The position numbers and the translations under genes were made by a program. 64,000 bases of DNA, taken from assembly GCA_002077065.1 (NCBI GenBank), contig NAJO01000029.1, positions 1-64,000 on the forward strand, written 5' to 3'. This DNA is from Cryoendolithus antarcticus. Lineage: Eukaryota; Ascomycota; Dothideomycetes; Cladosporiales; Cladosporiaceae. Below, in pieces: positions 21,302 through 31,881 of this stretch; the first letter of the stretch is position 1; each line of letters opens with the position of its first letter. Below the pieces are notes generated by a model. It was not told where the DNA came from and made no database searches. It saw nothing but the letters and a program-made list of their open reading frames with translations.

Positions 21302-24300
21302 ATGCCTACAGCAACTAGTGGGCCATCGACCGTCGTCGCGAACGGACACAAGCGACCGCACGATGGCGACGTCGCGCAGTCTGAGCAAATTCACCCATCC
21401 CGCAAGCGAAGACTAGACTACAGCGAAGCCGACGCTCAGTTTGCACGCATGTACGACGAGCTTGCAGACGACGTGCAAGCCGTTCGACTTGCCGCAGCTG
21501 GGAAACTCATCCGAGCATTAAGCGCCACCTCAGATGCGCAGATTCCTCGCCTTCAAAGTGCCATCGCCAGGTTGATCAAAGGTCTCTGTAGTGGACGGAA
21601 GGCTGCTAGACTTGGCTTTTCGATCGCACTGGCTGAGGTGCTCAGACTGGCGTTCGGATTAGGAATTCTGGAGTTTACACTGGCTGGTGTAACGGAGCAG
21701 GTTGGTAAACTCACGACTGTGGAGGGTAATGTCAGCGGGCAGGAGAAGAGGGACTACCTCATTGGGAGGCGGTTCGCGTCCCAAGCTATCTTGCAGAGTG
21801 ATGTGGGCACCAACACTAAGGTGCCGCAGCATGACTTCCAAGCCTTTATCGGCGCGGTCGTTGAGCAGATGGCGGAGAAGCCATGGATGCGGAGAGATTG
21901 TGGTGCTATGCTGTATGAGTTCCTTGCCAGTCGTCGAGGTAGCCAGCTATCTCCTGAGCGACTGCAGACCATCGTCGACTGGTTATCCGCTAAGGCATTG
22001 TGGAAGACACCCGAAGGTGTCGCACTCTGGATGCTTTTCGGCACAACGCCTGCAGTCCGGCTACCGGTTGGTGTTTGGGATAAGAAAGGTCCTCTCGCGA
22101 AGTCTGAGCGACACATACTTAGCAAGGTGCTCCAAGAAGTACCTATCGAGGACGGTGACTCTACTACGACGTCTTCGGGGAGTCGTCAAGCTGCACCGTC
22201 GTTTGCATGGTCAGTCATTATGCGAGCGATGCATCAGTCAGACAACGCAGCTGCTGAAAAGCTGGACGTCCCGATCACGGAGAACTTTGCCACATTCTGG
22301 GCCGCATGCGTTGATCAGACTCTATTCAACGAGAATGCATCAAGCGAACGCAAGGCACTTGGCCTTCAAATCCTCGGCCTCGCCATATCGAGTGCACCTC
22401 CCGTGGCCGTGGGCTGCGTGTTCTCGCCGAACGTTTTACGATGCATTATGGCTCAACGTGCTGATTCACAGCGGTATCTGTTCGAAGCTGCGAAAGCTCC
22501 GCTGAACCATTTGATCTCACGGGCGAAACAGGATTCCGCCGTTGCCGGCAATGCGGCGAGTAGTTTGATACGTGCCGGTGCGGTCAATTTTGACCAGGCG
22601 AGCAAAACGAAGACGATGGATACTCTGCTTACGCATGCCGATCACTCGAAGCTGGAAGATGTCATGAAAGACCTGAAGACCATGATACTCAAACCAGCAC
22701 TGAAGGCCAAAGATCAGGGCAATGCCGAAAACGCAAGACGGAATTCTGCAGACTTTATGCTGGCAGTCGTTCGTTCAAGGAAGCCAGCTGAGTTGTTTCT
22801 TGGGTCGTTCGGAACAGACTACGAACCAACACCACCACAATGGCTGAGCGCAGCTCTCAACACCTTAGTAGAGGTCGGTTACTGGAAGCTTGACAAGTCG
22901 CTGGCTTCTCCGCCTATCTCAGACGTTACGCGACAGGTATGCCGCCAGCGACTTTCGTCGATCATCGGCCATGTTATGAGGCTCTCGCTGGCACAAGCAA
23001 GTCGTACACTTTTATTGGCGGTCGAGCATCTACGGTCTGTCGGAGAGAATTCATACGGCTACCCGAATGCTGGCAAAGAAACCAAGGCTTTGGTCCGCAA
23101 GACCGACAAGCGCATGCGGGATACGAGCATGTATAGTATGATGCTGGGCGTGCCTGGATCAGGGAACTCAGAGGACGTACCAAGGGCCTTCGTCCTACTC
23201 TATGCCATGGCTGTGCTCCAGGTTTACAACGAGGATCCGGATGCTGGACCTGCCCTACAAGATCTGCACGACTGCGCTGGTGAATGGGACAAGAACTCAC
23301 AGTCCGTCTCGATTCTGATAGAGCTGTTACTAAGTTTCGTGTCGAAGCAGTCTACCCTGTACCGTAAGCTGGCAGAGCAAGTGTTCACAACTTTTGCAGC
23401 CAGTCTAACGCCTGAGGGTCTGCAATCCATGCTAGCAGTATTGGCGCAACGTGAGAACCTCAGTGGGCAACAGGAGCTGTTCCGTAATGAGGAAGACGAG
23501 GCTGAGGAAGACTCTGAGGAGGGGAACGGCGCGGTCATTGACGTAGACGATATGTCTGATGTAGAGCTGTTCAATGGCGAAGAAGTCGGAGCAGGCGCTT
23601 CTGATGACAGCGAGGAGGAGGAAGAAGAAGATGACGAAGAAGAGGACGAGGAAGACTCGGAAAGCGAAGCAGTCGATGGTGATGAGGAAGACCTTGACGC
23701 AGTCGCTGCCTTTGACCGAAAGCTCGCGGCCGCGCTCGGCTCAGCAGCTATGGCTGATGACGACGATGGCTCAGATATGGACGATGAGCAGATGATGGCA
23801 GTCGAACCCGCCCTGCAGAACGTCTTCAAGGAGCTCAAAATGAAGTCAGGCCGAAAGCAAGACAACAAAGATGCCAAGGACACGATCGTCAACTTTAAGA
23901 ATCGAGTACTCGACCTCCTAGCGATCTACGTGAAAGCGCAGTACTCGAATGTGCTTGCGCTGGACATCAACATACCTTTGATGATGCTCATCCGCGAGAC
24001 AACGAGTAAGACGACAGCCGAGAAGGCTTTCGCGGTGCTGAAGCAGTACTTTGAGGCTTGCAATAAGCACAAAGCCCTGCCGGTGTTGCCCAATGAGGAC
24101 GCTGGCTTTGAGCTTCTGTCAGCTACGCACGCCGAGATGACCAAAGGCGGATCAAAACTACACTTAAATGCATGCAGTCGATCGAGCCTATTCCTCAGCA
24201 AGGTGCTCGTCACGATGGACCCGGCTTGCTATGGGCGCATCATGGGCATGTATGCGCACTTGCAGGAACAGTGGTGGAAGGATCCGAACTCAAAGGTGCA

Positions 24301-24358
24301 GAGCAGTGTTTTCACGGAATGGACAAGCTGGTCTATCGCGATGCGAAGACAGGCGTAA
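21302..24358 (+). CDS. POL5: DNA polymerase V / Myb-binding protein 1A-like nucleolar protein (Pol5)
   Basis: Single exon of 1018 aa, the usual size. It starts with a basic, Pro-rich tail, then 'RLDYSEADAQFARMYDELADDVQAVRLAAAGKL' opens the ARM/HEAT-type helical solenoid; 'IARLIKGLCSGRKAARLGFSIALAEVLR' is the family's signature. Residues about 729-833 form a long acidic tract of Glu, Asp and Ser, common in nucleolar ribosome-assembly factors. A C-terminal helical part with 'VFKELKMKSGRKQDNKDAKDTI' follows. Despite its historical name the protein acts in rDNA transcription and 60S subunit assembly (family knowledge). The antisense Ser-rich frame at 23224-23892 is a shadow of the acidic tract. 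Confidence 0.92.
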   Translation: MPTATSGPSTVVANGHKRPHDGDVAQSEQIHPSRKRRLDYSEADAQFARMYDELADDVQAVRLAAAGKLIRALSATSDAQIPRLQSAIARLIKGLCSGRKAARLGFSIALAEVLRLAFGLGILEFTLAGVTEQVGKLTTVEGNVSGQEKRDYLIGRRFASQAILQSDVGTNTKVPQHDFQAFIGAVVEQMAEKPWMRRDCGAMLYEFLASRRGSQLSPERLQTIVDWLSAKALWKTPEGVALWMLFGTTPAVRLPVGVWDKKGPLAKSERHILSKVLQEVPIEDGDSTTTSSGSRQAAPSFAWSVIMRAMHQSDNAAAEKLDVPITENFATFWAACVDQTLFNENASSERKALGLQILGLAISSAPPVAVGCVFSPNVLRCIMAQRADSQRYLFEAAKAPLNHLISRAKQDSAVAGNAASSLIRAGAVNFDQASKTKTMDTLLTHADHSKLEDVMKDLKTMILKPALKAKDQGNAENARRNSADFMLAVVRSRKPAELFLGSFGTDYEPTPPQWLSAALNTLVEVGYWKLDKSLASPPISDVTRQVCRQRLSSIIGHVMRLSLAQASRTLLLAVEHLRSVGENSYGYPNAGKETKALVRKTDKRMRDTSMYSMMLGVPGSGNSEDVPRAFVLLYAMAVLQVYNEDPDAGPALQDLHDCAGEWDKNSQSVSILIELLLSFVSKQSTLYRKLAEQVFTTFAASLTPEGLQSMLAVLAQRENLSGQQELFRNEEDEAEEDSEEGNGAVIDVDDMSDVELFNGEEVGAGASDDSEEEEEEDDEEEDEEDSESEAVDGDEEDLDAVAAFDRKLAAALGSAAMADDDDGSDMDDEQMMAVEPALQNVFKELKMKSGRKQDNKDAKDTIVNFKNRVLDLLAIYVKAQYSNVLALDINIPLMMLIRETTSKTTAEKAFAVLKQYFEACNKHKALPVLPNEDAGFELLSATHAEMTKGGSKLHLNACSRSSLFLSKVLVTMDPACYGRIMGMYAHLQEQWWKDPNSKVQSSVFTEWTSWSIAMRRQA

Positions 24359-24664
24359 GACCAGCTTCAGGGTGTATAACGCTCTCACAAAGCCTGTTCA
24401 GTCCAAAGGAACAGCTCAGTTTCGGAGCCTGGGAAGCTCTACTGCTTACGCAAGCGTGCCCTTGAAAGATGCCTGGCGCAACACGCAGGAAAGAGGAGGG
24501 GACTAAGCTACTTCTGATCCTGAGTTTCGGAGCTCTCACAATTGCAGTAGTATTGCGCTTTACTGCCATGACTAAGTCGATAGAAGCGGTGGTCAGGCCT
24601 TGAAGAGTCGAGATCTCGGAGAAGACTTTGTGCAAGCATTCACAATTATACGCGTGTGCTGCAT
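24359..24664. other. intergenic, downstream of POL5
   Basis: Three hundred bases with no supported gene. Frames crossing it on both strands have no recognisable motif. Confidence 0.4.
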
Positions 24665-25291
24665 ATGCGTAGGATGGCTTGGCTTCGTGAGCTGTTCCCT
24701 TGGCTGAAAATCGTATCCTCCTTTTTCTCGCTGCTGGTCTCGCCCGGCTACAGAGATGCGCTGAAGAACCCAGCAATCGGAATACATGACCTCGGCAGAA
24801 TTCGATGTCGAATGCCGTGTGGTGGACAGATACTTTTCATAAGGTCGGATTTCGAGCGAGCCTGGATGATGGTACAAAAGCAGGCTGTTGGAGAGATGTC
24901 TTTCGCCGAAGTAAGCGGCATGATGGGATATGAGGTAGCGTGTGCAAGGATTGTGGCGAGGGCAGAAGTCTCGCGCGAAGGTCGTTGCTCGCACAAAGAT
25001 CCGCTAGACCGCTTCATCTTCACATGCATGCAGCGTACATGGTGGTTGATGCCGAAGTACGATATGCATCGTCAAGGACGCGGCGATCCTGCTTTCGAGG
25101 ACCCGCTTGGGCTTGGTCGGAGCGAGTTCATGGTCGCGGCGGAGGAAGGCGCATGGACAAAAGTTGCTGAGTACTTGGTGCACAATCTCAGAGAAAACGT
25201 CAAGGCCTATGGTCAAGACCTCGATGATTTTGGTGGGGTGCCAGCTTGCGAGGATCCGGTCGTGCAACACTGGGTAAGGCAGAGCGTCTAG
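24665..25291 (+). CDS. Hypothetical protein
   Basis: Open frame of 208 aa from the first in-frame ATG. The N-terminus has a short hydrophobic stretch (IVSSFFSLLVS). The body is soluble with balanced composition, for example 'FERAWMMVQKQAVGEMSFAEV', 'CMQRTWWLMPKYDM' and 'WTKVAEYLVHNLRENVKAYGQD'. It looks like genuine protein rather than a shadow, but I do not recognise a family. It sits alone between POL5 and the small gene on the other strand at 25574. Confidence 0.45.
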   Translation: MRRMAWLRELFPWLKIVSSFFSLLVSPGYRDALKNPAIGIHDLGRIRCRMPCGGQILFIRSDFERAWMMVQKQAVGEMSFAEVSGMMGYEVACARIVARAEVSREGRCSHKDPLDRFIFTCMQRTWWLMPKYDMHRQGRGDPAFEDPLGLGRSEFMVAAEEGAWTKVAEYLVHNLRENVKAYGQDLDDFGGVPACEDPVVQHWVRQSV

Positions 25292-25573
25292 ATGCTCGGC
25301 ATGTCTGCTGAGGTAGGTTATGACCATATACGCGGCCGGTGGCCACATACGGACGACGAGGAGTCGACAATTTATGAATGAGGTGTTTGCCTACGACGCA
25401 CTCTGCGACAATGCTCGCGCGCGTGTTCTCGTGAGTCGTAGTCCGCACGGCCCAGTGACAAGGAGATATCTCGGATACGCCGGCAGGGTCATCAGGTTTC
25501 TGATTTAGGTCTCTGATCATCAAGAGCACCCAGCTCGCGTGGTCTCACACACGTAGGCTCCAAGACCCTGACC

Positions 25574-25992
25574 TTACTTAAGTCCGGCCCAGGGGTCTTC
25601 CAGGAAGCTCGGCAGGAAGTAGACCATGTCGCCGCGCTCGTTGCGTACGCCCTGTCGTAAAGCCTGTGGGCTTGGCTCAGTAGGAGCTGTAGTACTTTTG
25701 GCTTCGGCGCTCGTAGAAGCTAGAGTGATTGTCAGTGGCACATCTCGTTCTCAAGGTCATTACTTTTGTTACCGGCTGGTGATTTCACGCTCGTGCGGTC
25801 TGCAATCTGGCCAAGTGGCTGAGAGTTCGATCCTGTTGCTTTTGGCTTCGATGACGCTTGACTGTTGACTGCAGCATCTACGTCCGTGACAGCATCGTTA
25901 GCATCAAACTTGCGCTTCTTCCGGGCGCCACCAAAGGACGAGAAGCCCATCTGCGCGGCAAGCGCCGGGTCGACGTTCATCGATTCATCCAT
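25574..25992 (-). CDS. Small conserved fungal protein, function unknown
   Basis: Two exons: 25992-25773 and 25719-25574, joined by a 53-nt intron (gtaaca...ctctag); total 366 nt, 121 aa. The N-terminus reads 'MDESMNVDPALAAQMGFSSF', followed by a basic 'GGARKKRKFD' patch (possible nuclear signal), a long Ser/Thr-rich disordered stretch, and a C-terminal motif 'GDMVYFLPSFLEDPWAGLK'. I recall this start and end pattern in uncharacterised ascomycete proteins. The intron joins two frames that look unrelated when read separately. An upstream in-frame ATG at 26058 would add 22 residues. Confidence 0.7.
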
Positions 25993-26188
25993 CTCGGCGG
26001 AGATGTAGGTCTGGATGACGCTGTTGTGAAGGTGGTTTAGCATGGGTAGAGTCCACAATTAGATCTGATCTAACGGTCGAGGTGCAATGTTGGCAATGCC
26101 AAGACCATCGGACCGCAGTGAAAATAAACACGCAGAGAGGAAACAGGTCTTGATGGTCTTATATACATATATACGTCTATATGCGAGC

Positions 26189-27605
26189 TCAAAACTTTGG
26201 CCTTGATGGTATCGTGCCCATCTGCTGCCCAGAGTTGCCCTGTATTCCGAACAGCTTATATAGCCAGGGCAAAATTATGAAGAAGCTATCAGGCTCTCCC
26301 ATATGCTTCTTCGCATCCACGAAACGCGCCTCCTTGATAGCCCCGTGGTTCAGACAGAGCTGATAGTCATCAATCGGGAAGATCTCGTCGTCCATACCAT
26401 TGACAAGCAGTAATCTTGTACACTCCTTGCTGTCGAGAGTTCCATCATTCAGTAGCGAGAAATTCATGCCATCCTTCTTGAATGCCTCCAGATCGTTGCC
26501 GTAGCCCCACTTGTAAGCCAGTGTATGTGCGAGGTCGAACGGGTACTCAAGCCGATTGACATTGTCAAGCCAAGTGTCCGTGAACATGTAGTGACATCCA
26601 CCGCCTAGTGCTATCGCACCAGCAAGTCGATCAGCGTGGGTATGAGCGATGCGAATGGCATAGTATCCGCCGGTACTGAAGCCCCACACAGCCTTCCTCG
26701 CTGGGTCAATCTCTGGCTGCTTGTCAATCCAGTCGAGCAACGTGGAATACTGCCGATCAGGTGATTTAGGATCCTTCGGGTCGGCAGGCGAGTCGCCCGT
26801 TCCTGGGATCTCAAGCACGATCACTGCAACGTTCAGTCGCGACCAGCCTTCGATCCAGACAGCGAGCTCGGTTCGGTAGCCATCAAGTCCAGTGAAGATG
26901 ATCAGCAGTGGTACAGGCTTCTCCTTGGTCATGCCTGGTGGTAGGTGATAGTAGAACTGCAATTCTTTCCCCTCAGAGGGAAGGCCGTGCTTGTGCGGGA
27001 TCTTCACTTCTCGTGTAGGACGCTCGCGAAGTGCCAGACCCTTAGCTGAGACGATCTTACCTTGCTCCCATGCGTAGCGCTGCTTCTCTGATCGGGGTGC
27101 AGGGAAGCGCGAGATGCGGTAGACAGCTGAAGAGCGGCTGCACTTGTTTAGCAATGTGAAGACACTCGGGTCTTAGACCCTACTTACAGATAGAGCTCAG
27201 ATGCCTTCTCCTGATTCCCCTCCTGCTCGGCGTGCTCTGCAGCGATTTTCAGCTCCGCGGCCTTGGGGAAGAAGACTGTGGCGTACTTGTCCCCATCGTA
27301 GGGCTCCTTCTGACCTTCCTGCCACTGCTCAGCATGTCGATTCAATGTTTCGTACGAGTCGAGGAAGCCCACTCACCTTCACGAGCTGGTCTACGATCGG
27401 CTCGAAGTCTTTGATAGACCCGAACATGAATGGGTACAGCCCTCTAGTCGCCTAAGTCTCTTTAGCGCTGCAGTCGCTAAAATTCGAGGCGAATGCTGAC
27501 CGGCTCCTTCCACTTCGTCGCCCACAGCTGCTCGAAGCTCTCATGATGTGGCGCGGTGGTCGAGAGTTTGTCTTGTATGTGAAACTTGCCACCCGGTTGT
27601 GCCAT
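26189..27605 (-). CDS. Ayg1-like alpha/beta hydrolase (polyketide chain-shortening / melanin family)
   Basis: Four exons: 27605-27501, 27451-27377, 27318-27188, 27137-26189; total 1260 nt, 419 aa. N-terminal half: 'FEQLWATKWKEP', 'YPFMFGSIKDFEPIVDQLVK', 'KASELYL' and 'RSSAVYRISRFP', the layout of Aspergillus Ayg1. The hydrolase core follows: 'LLIIFTGLDGYRTELAVW', 'EIPGTGDSPADPKDPKSPDRQ', nucleophile elbow GFSTGG near residue 255, acid in 'LVNGMDDEIFPIDD' and catalytic His in 'AKKHMGEPDSFF'. Ayg1 and its relatives trim heptaketide naphthopyrone to T4HN for DHN melanin. No polyketide synthase or melanin reductase lies in this window, so membership of the family is firmer than the melanin role. 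Confidence 0.87.
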
Positions 27606-28027
27606 TGAGATCCAGTGAGTTGTCCGATTGCCCGGACTTCGATGCGATGCTTGGCGATGTACGAGGTATACAGACGATGATGAGAAAAGTGAGATGAGTG
27701 AAAGTTGACGTGAGTCTTCAAAGCCGAAACAACAAGCGCATCGAGGTTCCCTACCTTTTCGATACTTGATAGGATGATAGATGCGACGTATACACGGTAG
27801 TGTGTTCCGTCGTCACGGAACTGCGTGAGAACTGCCACTGCCTACATCGAATTGCCGATCTACTTGCTCGATGTCGTTATTGGGCGATGTGGAGCCGCGG
27901 TCGATGTGTTAGCCCCATATCGTTATCTTAGAGAAGCAAAGATCGTGGTCAATATAATCGAGGGAATCCCTGAGATAATGGACACGTTCTGATGTTATTC
28001 TGTAGAAGTCGACGTCAGCGAGCGAAG
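27606..28027. other. divergent promoter between the Ayg1-like gene and the DUF6314 gene
   Basis: About 420 bases with no supported gene. The minus-strand frame through 27452-27838 runs antisense to the first exon and has no family character. Confidence 0.45.
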
Positions 28028-28645
28028 ATGGCAGATCGCACACTCGCTGCCAGCATCTTCATCAACCTAAGAGGCACGTGGCGACTTCGACGATCTCTCA
28101 ACAGCGCCCTGCCTGGATTTCCGAGCGGCACTTTCGATGGCACGGCTACATTCACTCCTCGGCATGCCACCATGCCATCTGTGACTTTGGAGCTGCTCTA
28201 TCATGAGGAGGGTGAGCTGAAAACTGACAATGGCTTTACGTTGAGGACGAACCGGAAGTACATATATCGGTACAGTCGAGACGAGGATAAGATCAGTGCT
28301 TGGTTCGTGAAGGAGGAGACGAAGGACCAGAAGGGCAAGGAGGAGGTGGACTATCTGTTCCATGACCTGGAGCTTGAGACGGGCGAGAACGCAGTTATCG
28401 CGAGAGGAGAGCATTTGTGCTCCAAAGACATGTACTGGGCAGCGTATAAGTTCCATATGCCCAAGGTCACCGAACTCGAAGAAGAGGACGAGGATGACGA
28501 GGATGACGAGGACGATGCAGAGGAGGATGCAGAGGAGGAATTCAAGGTCTGGGGACTACGCTACAAGGTGAAGGGGCCGTCCAAGGACTATACTAGCGAG
28601 TCTGCGTATGAAAGAAGCTACACGAAAGAGCTGCCCACCAGGTGA
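28028..28645 (+). CDS. DUF6314 domain protein
   Basis: Single exon of 205 aa from the ATG at 28028; an in-frame ATG at 27992 would add 12 basic residues. The domain begins 'FINLRGTWRLRRSLNSALPGFPSGTFDGTATF', with 'LLYHEEGELKTDNGFTLRTNRKYIYRY', 'ISAWFVKEE' and 'YLFHDLEL' following. Near the C-terminus an acidic run of Glu and Asp (28474-28540) separates the core from 'FKVWGLRYKVKGPSKDYTSESAYER'. This lipocalin-like family is common in fungi and bacteria and has no established function. The acidic insertion is simple-sequence coding repeat and may vary between strains. Confidence 0.82.
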   Translation: MADRTLAASIFINLRGTWRLRRSLNSALPGFPSGTFDGTATFTPRHATMPSVTLELLYHEEGELKTDNGFTLRTNRKYIYRYSRDEDKISAWFVKEETKDQKGKEEVDYLFHDLELETGENAVIARGEHLCSKDMYWAAYKFHMPKVTELEEEDEDDEDDEDDAEEDAEEEFKVWGLRYKVKGPSKDYTSESAYERSYTKELPTR

Positions 28646-28868
28646 GGGAACGTCAGCAAGCTCATATGACCCAGTCCTTCCATGCCGTCGTCCATCGACT
28701 GTGCGTGATTCCACAAGACACCCTTCGGCTACTACCGCAATCCCCAAATGTCTGCACAGGTACTGCTCCCAGCGCACAGTCCCGGTTGGCAGTGTTTGCT
28801 GCTGAAGCCTAGGATCATGGTAGTGCCACGATGTATGCCTTACCACTTCGATACACACACGGCCGACA

Positions 28869-30086
28869 ATGGTGTCCAAGATCGAAGACGCATTGCTGAG
28901 ATGCAGCGGCAAGCGAGACAAAGTGCGATCTACACTCTTTGACAAGCTTTCCAAGCGAGATCTCGCAGCGCTGCGAGTGGCGTCCCGAACATTCCATGAC
29001 CTCCTGGATCATACACCAGAGCGACTCTTCCGAGACCTCTACACCTCAGCTCCTTGGCCAGAAGATGCCGATGCGGCGATCCTTGCGACACTCGCCCCTT
29101 ACTGTCGCACGCTGGTCATCAAGGTCGGATCGCTGGGGAGGCCCAAGACAGCGCGGTCGAGCTGGTTACACAAGGTGACCAGAGCCAGCAATCCAGTTCC
29201 TTCAAGTCGAGGTAGCGAAGCAGCCCAGTGGAGGTGGAAGGGCGTGCGACAAGCGATGCGGGCGAGCACTTTTAGCACAACCACGCATGACAGCGGCACT
29301 GCGTTCTCGATGACAACATCGCTTCCAATGACTTCGATCTCGCGCCGGACTATGACCGCATCCAGTCAAGGCTCAGACCTTTCGACCGACTTTGACTGGG
29401 TTGCGCTGCTGTCACACTTCTCCCAAGTGCGTGCTATAGAGATACGCTGCCATGGAGATCCAGGATGGACAGGACGAACAGAAGTTGAGACGATCACGCT
29501 GCGGGTGGCACTCGAGCGTAGTCGCTTTCGTCGCCTCACGTGCGTACGTTTGGCACCTATACATGCAATGGGCATCGTGCACCTCCGCTGGTCTGGCTTC
29601 TCGGCTTTCTCGTCGGCGTCCACCGTCCGAGGTAGCCTCTGGCGTGATTTGCAGACCCTCGACGTGGAACTGCATAACCCTTTTAGCAACAAGCACACGC
29701 TGAGCAACAGTCAAGTCATCATGTTCAAGAAGATCCTACACGACTACCTCGCTAGCTTCGCTCGAACGCTGAAGTGTCTGCGGTTTGTCTGGCTGGGCGA
29801 GGAGGGTCCGAGTCCACTGACATTAGACCTTGATATCGACTTGCAGGGAAGCAGAAAAGCCACCATCTGGCATGCTCTCACAGAGGCATGGCTTGGCAGC
29901 GTGATTAACCCGCATCAGACGATCCGTGTATTGCCTGAGCGGGCACTTCAGAGAGTGAGTCTGAAGACATTGAGAAGCACTCATCGTGACTCGAGGGTGG
30001 TGTTCGATGATGCCAGTGCGTGGGTGAGCGTGGTGCTTGGATCGAGGAAGCGGGATACAGCTTCGAGTAGCTTATACAGTCAGTGA
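28869..30086 (+). CDS. F-box-like protein
   Basis: Single exon of 405 aa. Residues about 20-60 read 'STLFDKLSKRDLAALRVASRTFHDLLDHTPERLFRDLY', an F-box-like helical motif that recruits Skp1. The rest contains leucine-rich and hydrophobic segments (for example 'WVALLSHFSQVRAIEIRCHG', 'LTCVRLAPIHAMGIVHLRWSGF', 'LKCLRFVWLGEEGPSPLTLD') of the kind found in the variable substrate-binding part. A Ser/Thr-rich stretch (about residues 130-175) is probably a linker. Substrate unknown. Confidence 0.75.
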   Translation: MVSKIEDALLRCSGKRDKVRSTLFDKLSKRDLAALRVASRTFHDLLDHTPERLFRDLYTSAPWPEDADAAILATLAPYCRTLVIKVGSLGRPKTARSSWLHKVTRASNPVPSSRGSEAAQWRWKGVRQAMRASTFSTTTHDSGTAFSMTTSLPMTSISRRTMTASSQGSDLSTDFDWVALLSHFSQVRAIEIRCHGDPGWTGRTEVETITLRVALERSRFRRLTCVRLAPIHAMGIVHLRWSGFSAFSSASTVRGSLWRDLQTLDVELHNPFSNKHTLSNSQVIMFKKILHDYLASFARTLKCLRFVWLGEEGPSPLTLDLDIDLQGSRKATIWHALTEAWLGSVINPHQTIRVLPERALQRVSLKTLRSTHRDSRVVFDDASAWVSVVLGSRKRDTASSSLYSQ

Positions 30087-30328
30087 GCGTGTGACCAGTG
30101 TCATTTGCTTTACACTACATCAGCATCAGTGAGAAAGGACATGAATTGTCGACTCATTGTGATATCGCTCTATTGCAGGCCACGTGATGCGCGCTAGTCC
30201 TAATCGGCATTGCCAAGACTCTACACCTAGCGTCACGAAATTCGCTGGTTCCCCTCACTGGCGAACTTCAGCAGCGCTTCTGCCGGAGCACGACCATCGA
30301 ATACCATCCATACTAACACATAGGCACC

Positions 30329-31316
30329 ATGTAAGTGCTCCCAGCCCATGAGAAACAGCTCAATGCGTCCCTCAGCACCCTTCACGCCCTTCCACCGGCC
30401 TCGACCCTCCGCCACCACTCCTGAGCGCTCGTCCGCTACACACCGCCACCGAAGAACACCAGCACTAACAACGCTCTCCTCACAGGGGTAACAATCTTCG
30501 AACCCAGAAGCGCCTCGCGGCTTCCGTCGCCGACTGCGGAAAGCGCAAGATCTGGCTCGACCCCAACGAGGTGAACGAGATCGCCAATGCCAACTCCCGC
30601 CAGACGATCCGCAAGCTTATCGCCGATGGCCTCATCATTCGCAAGCCCGTCACCATGCACTCCCGTGCTCGTGCGCGTGAGTTGACCGCCGCGAGGAGGA
30701 TTGGACGTCACAGGGGTTTCGGTAAGAGGAAGGGTACTGCGGATGCTAGGATGCCGACGTGAGTTTTGATCCTTCCCTGCGATGTGATGAGATGTGGCAC
30801 TGGGACGGGGACACGAGGAAGAGACGGCAGCATGGGGATCTGGGAGGGAACGACACGGGGAGAGAACGACACACTGACACAATTTACAGTCAAGTTGTGT
30901 GGATGCGCCGTCTTCGTGTTCTCCGCCGTCTACTCGTCAAGTACCGCGCCGCCGGCAAGATCGACCGTCACCTCTACCACGAGCTCTACCACCTGAGCAA
31001 GGGTAACACCTTCAAGCACAAGCGTGCCCTCGTTGAGCACGTAAGTACTGTCTTATCTTCATATCACGTGATGACATCATGACTCGCAATGCGCTGTCGC
31101 CATCATCAGAATACGTCTCTCTGACGTATCATTCAGATCCACAAGGCTAAGGCCGAAGCCGCCCGCGAGCGCGCACTCAAGGACGAGATGGACGCTAAGC
31201 GTGCCAAGACGAAGGCTGCCCGCGAGAGGCGCCAGGAGCGTGTCCAGCAGAAGAGGCAGGCATTGACTGGAGAGGGTGAGGTGGAGGAGGAGGAGGAGAA
31301 GACGACGGAGTCATAG
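30329..31316 (+). CDS. RPL19: 60S ribosomal protein eL19
   Basis: Exons 30329-30330, 30486-30758, 30890-31040, 31137-31316; total 606 nt, 201 aa. The body is unmistakable eL19: '[24 protein letters not shown]', '[18 protein letters not shown]', '[17 protein letters not shown]', '[16 protein letters not shown]', and a basic helical tail ending in Glu-rich sequence. The second exon's frame has a stop just before 30486 and no ATG. The only well-placed start is 'AT' at 30329-30330, followed directly by gtaagt at 30331. The initiator codon is therefore split AT|G by a 155-nt intron with a cactaac branch site. The predicted start is M-G-N-N-L-R-T, one residue longer than the common MVNLRT. Confidence 0.93.
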
Positions 31317-31881
31317 AGTCTCCTAGGTTTCTTGCTTCACCGTTGAGGGATGTACTGCATTAGCCGAGGACAAGCGTGGGGTTCGCTTCAGGCGGCAACT
31401 CATCAGCATCATGACCCACGGGTGGTAGACACGCACCCAGCAGCCGGGTTTGAGAGCATCGGCGTTGGAAGTGCGTGGTGTACTTAGTCTGAGGCAATGA
31501 CAGTGACTTCTCGCATGGCTCTCTTTCTACTGCACCTACTTATCTTCTCTGCCTTGACCGTGCTACGCGCTGCTTGGACTGTATTTCCGGACTACCCACC
31601 ATTTCATCACAAGCTGGCCACCGAGCTGGACTTTGTTCACTACCTATTAGTACGCATGCCGCAGCACACCGATGAACGATATATGAACGCTCCCTGGTCG
31701 CAGCACGACAAATCAATAGAGCGTTGCGCAGTGATGCGGGATGAGTTGAGTGCTCCATCAAGCTTTGTTTACATAAAAGATCGCGATGGTAAGACTTCTG
31801 CTGGACTTCCCCATGCTCTTTCCTGATCCTCTCCATTCCCTTTAGGATGACCGCACTCATACACTTCCTCCCAACTAAAGT
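31317..31881. other. convergent intergenic region after RPL19
   Basis: One plus-strand frame (31497-31826, 109 codons) begins with a hydrophobic stretch that could pass for a signal peptide. It has no other support. Nothing else is seen. Confidence 0.4.

Noticed and set aside
23224..23892. Ser-rich 222-codon frame antisense to POL5
   Set aside because: It is the mirror of the Glu/Asp-rich tract of Pol5. Repeated gag/gac codons read as Ser-rich sequence on the other strand.
25790..25835. tRNA-like B-box sequence (gagttcgatcc)
   Set aside because: It lies within a coding exon on the other strand. No matching A box or acceptor-stem pairing is seen at the right distance.
28474..28540. gag/gac repeat as a microsatellite element
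   Set aside because: It is an in-frame acidic coding tract of the DUF6314 protein, not a separate repeat feature.
31497..31826. Possible small secreted protein of 109 aa
   Set aside because: Only the hydrophobic start is suggestive; the remainder has no repeated Cys pattern or family features. Too weak to list as a gene.
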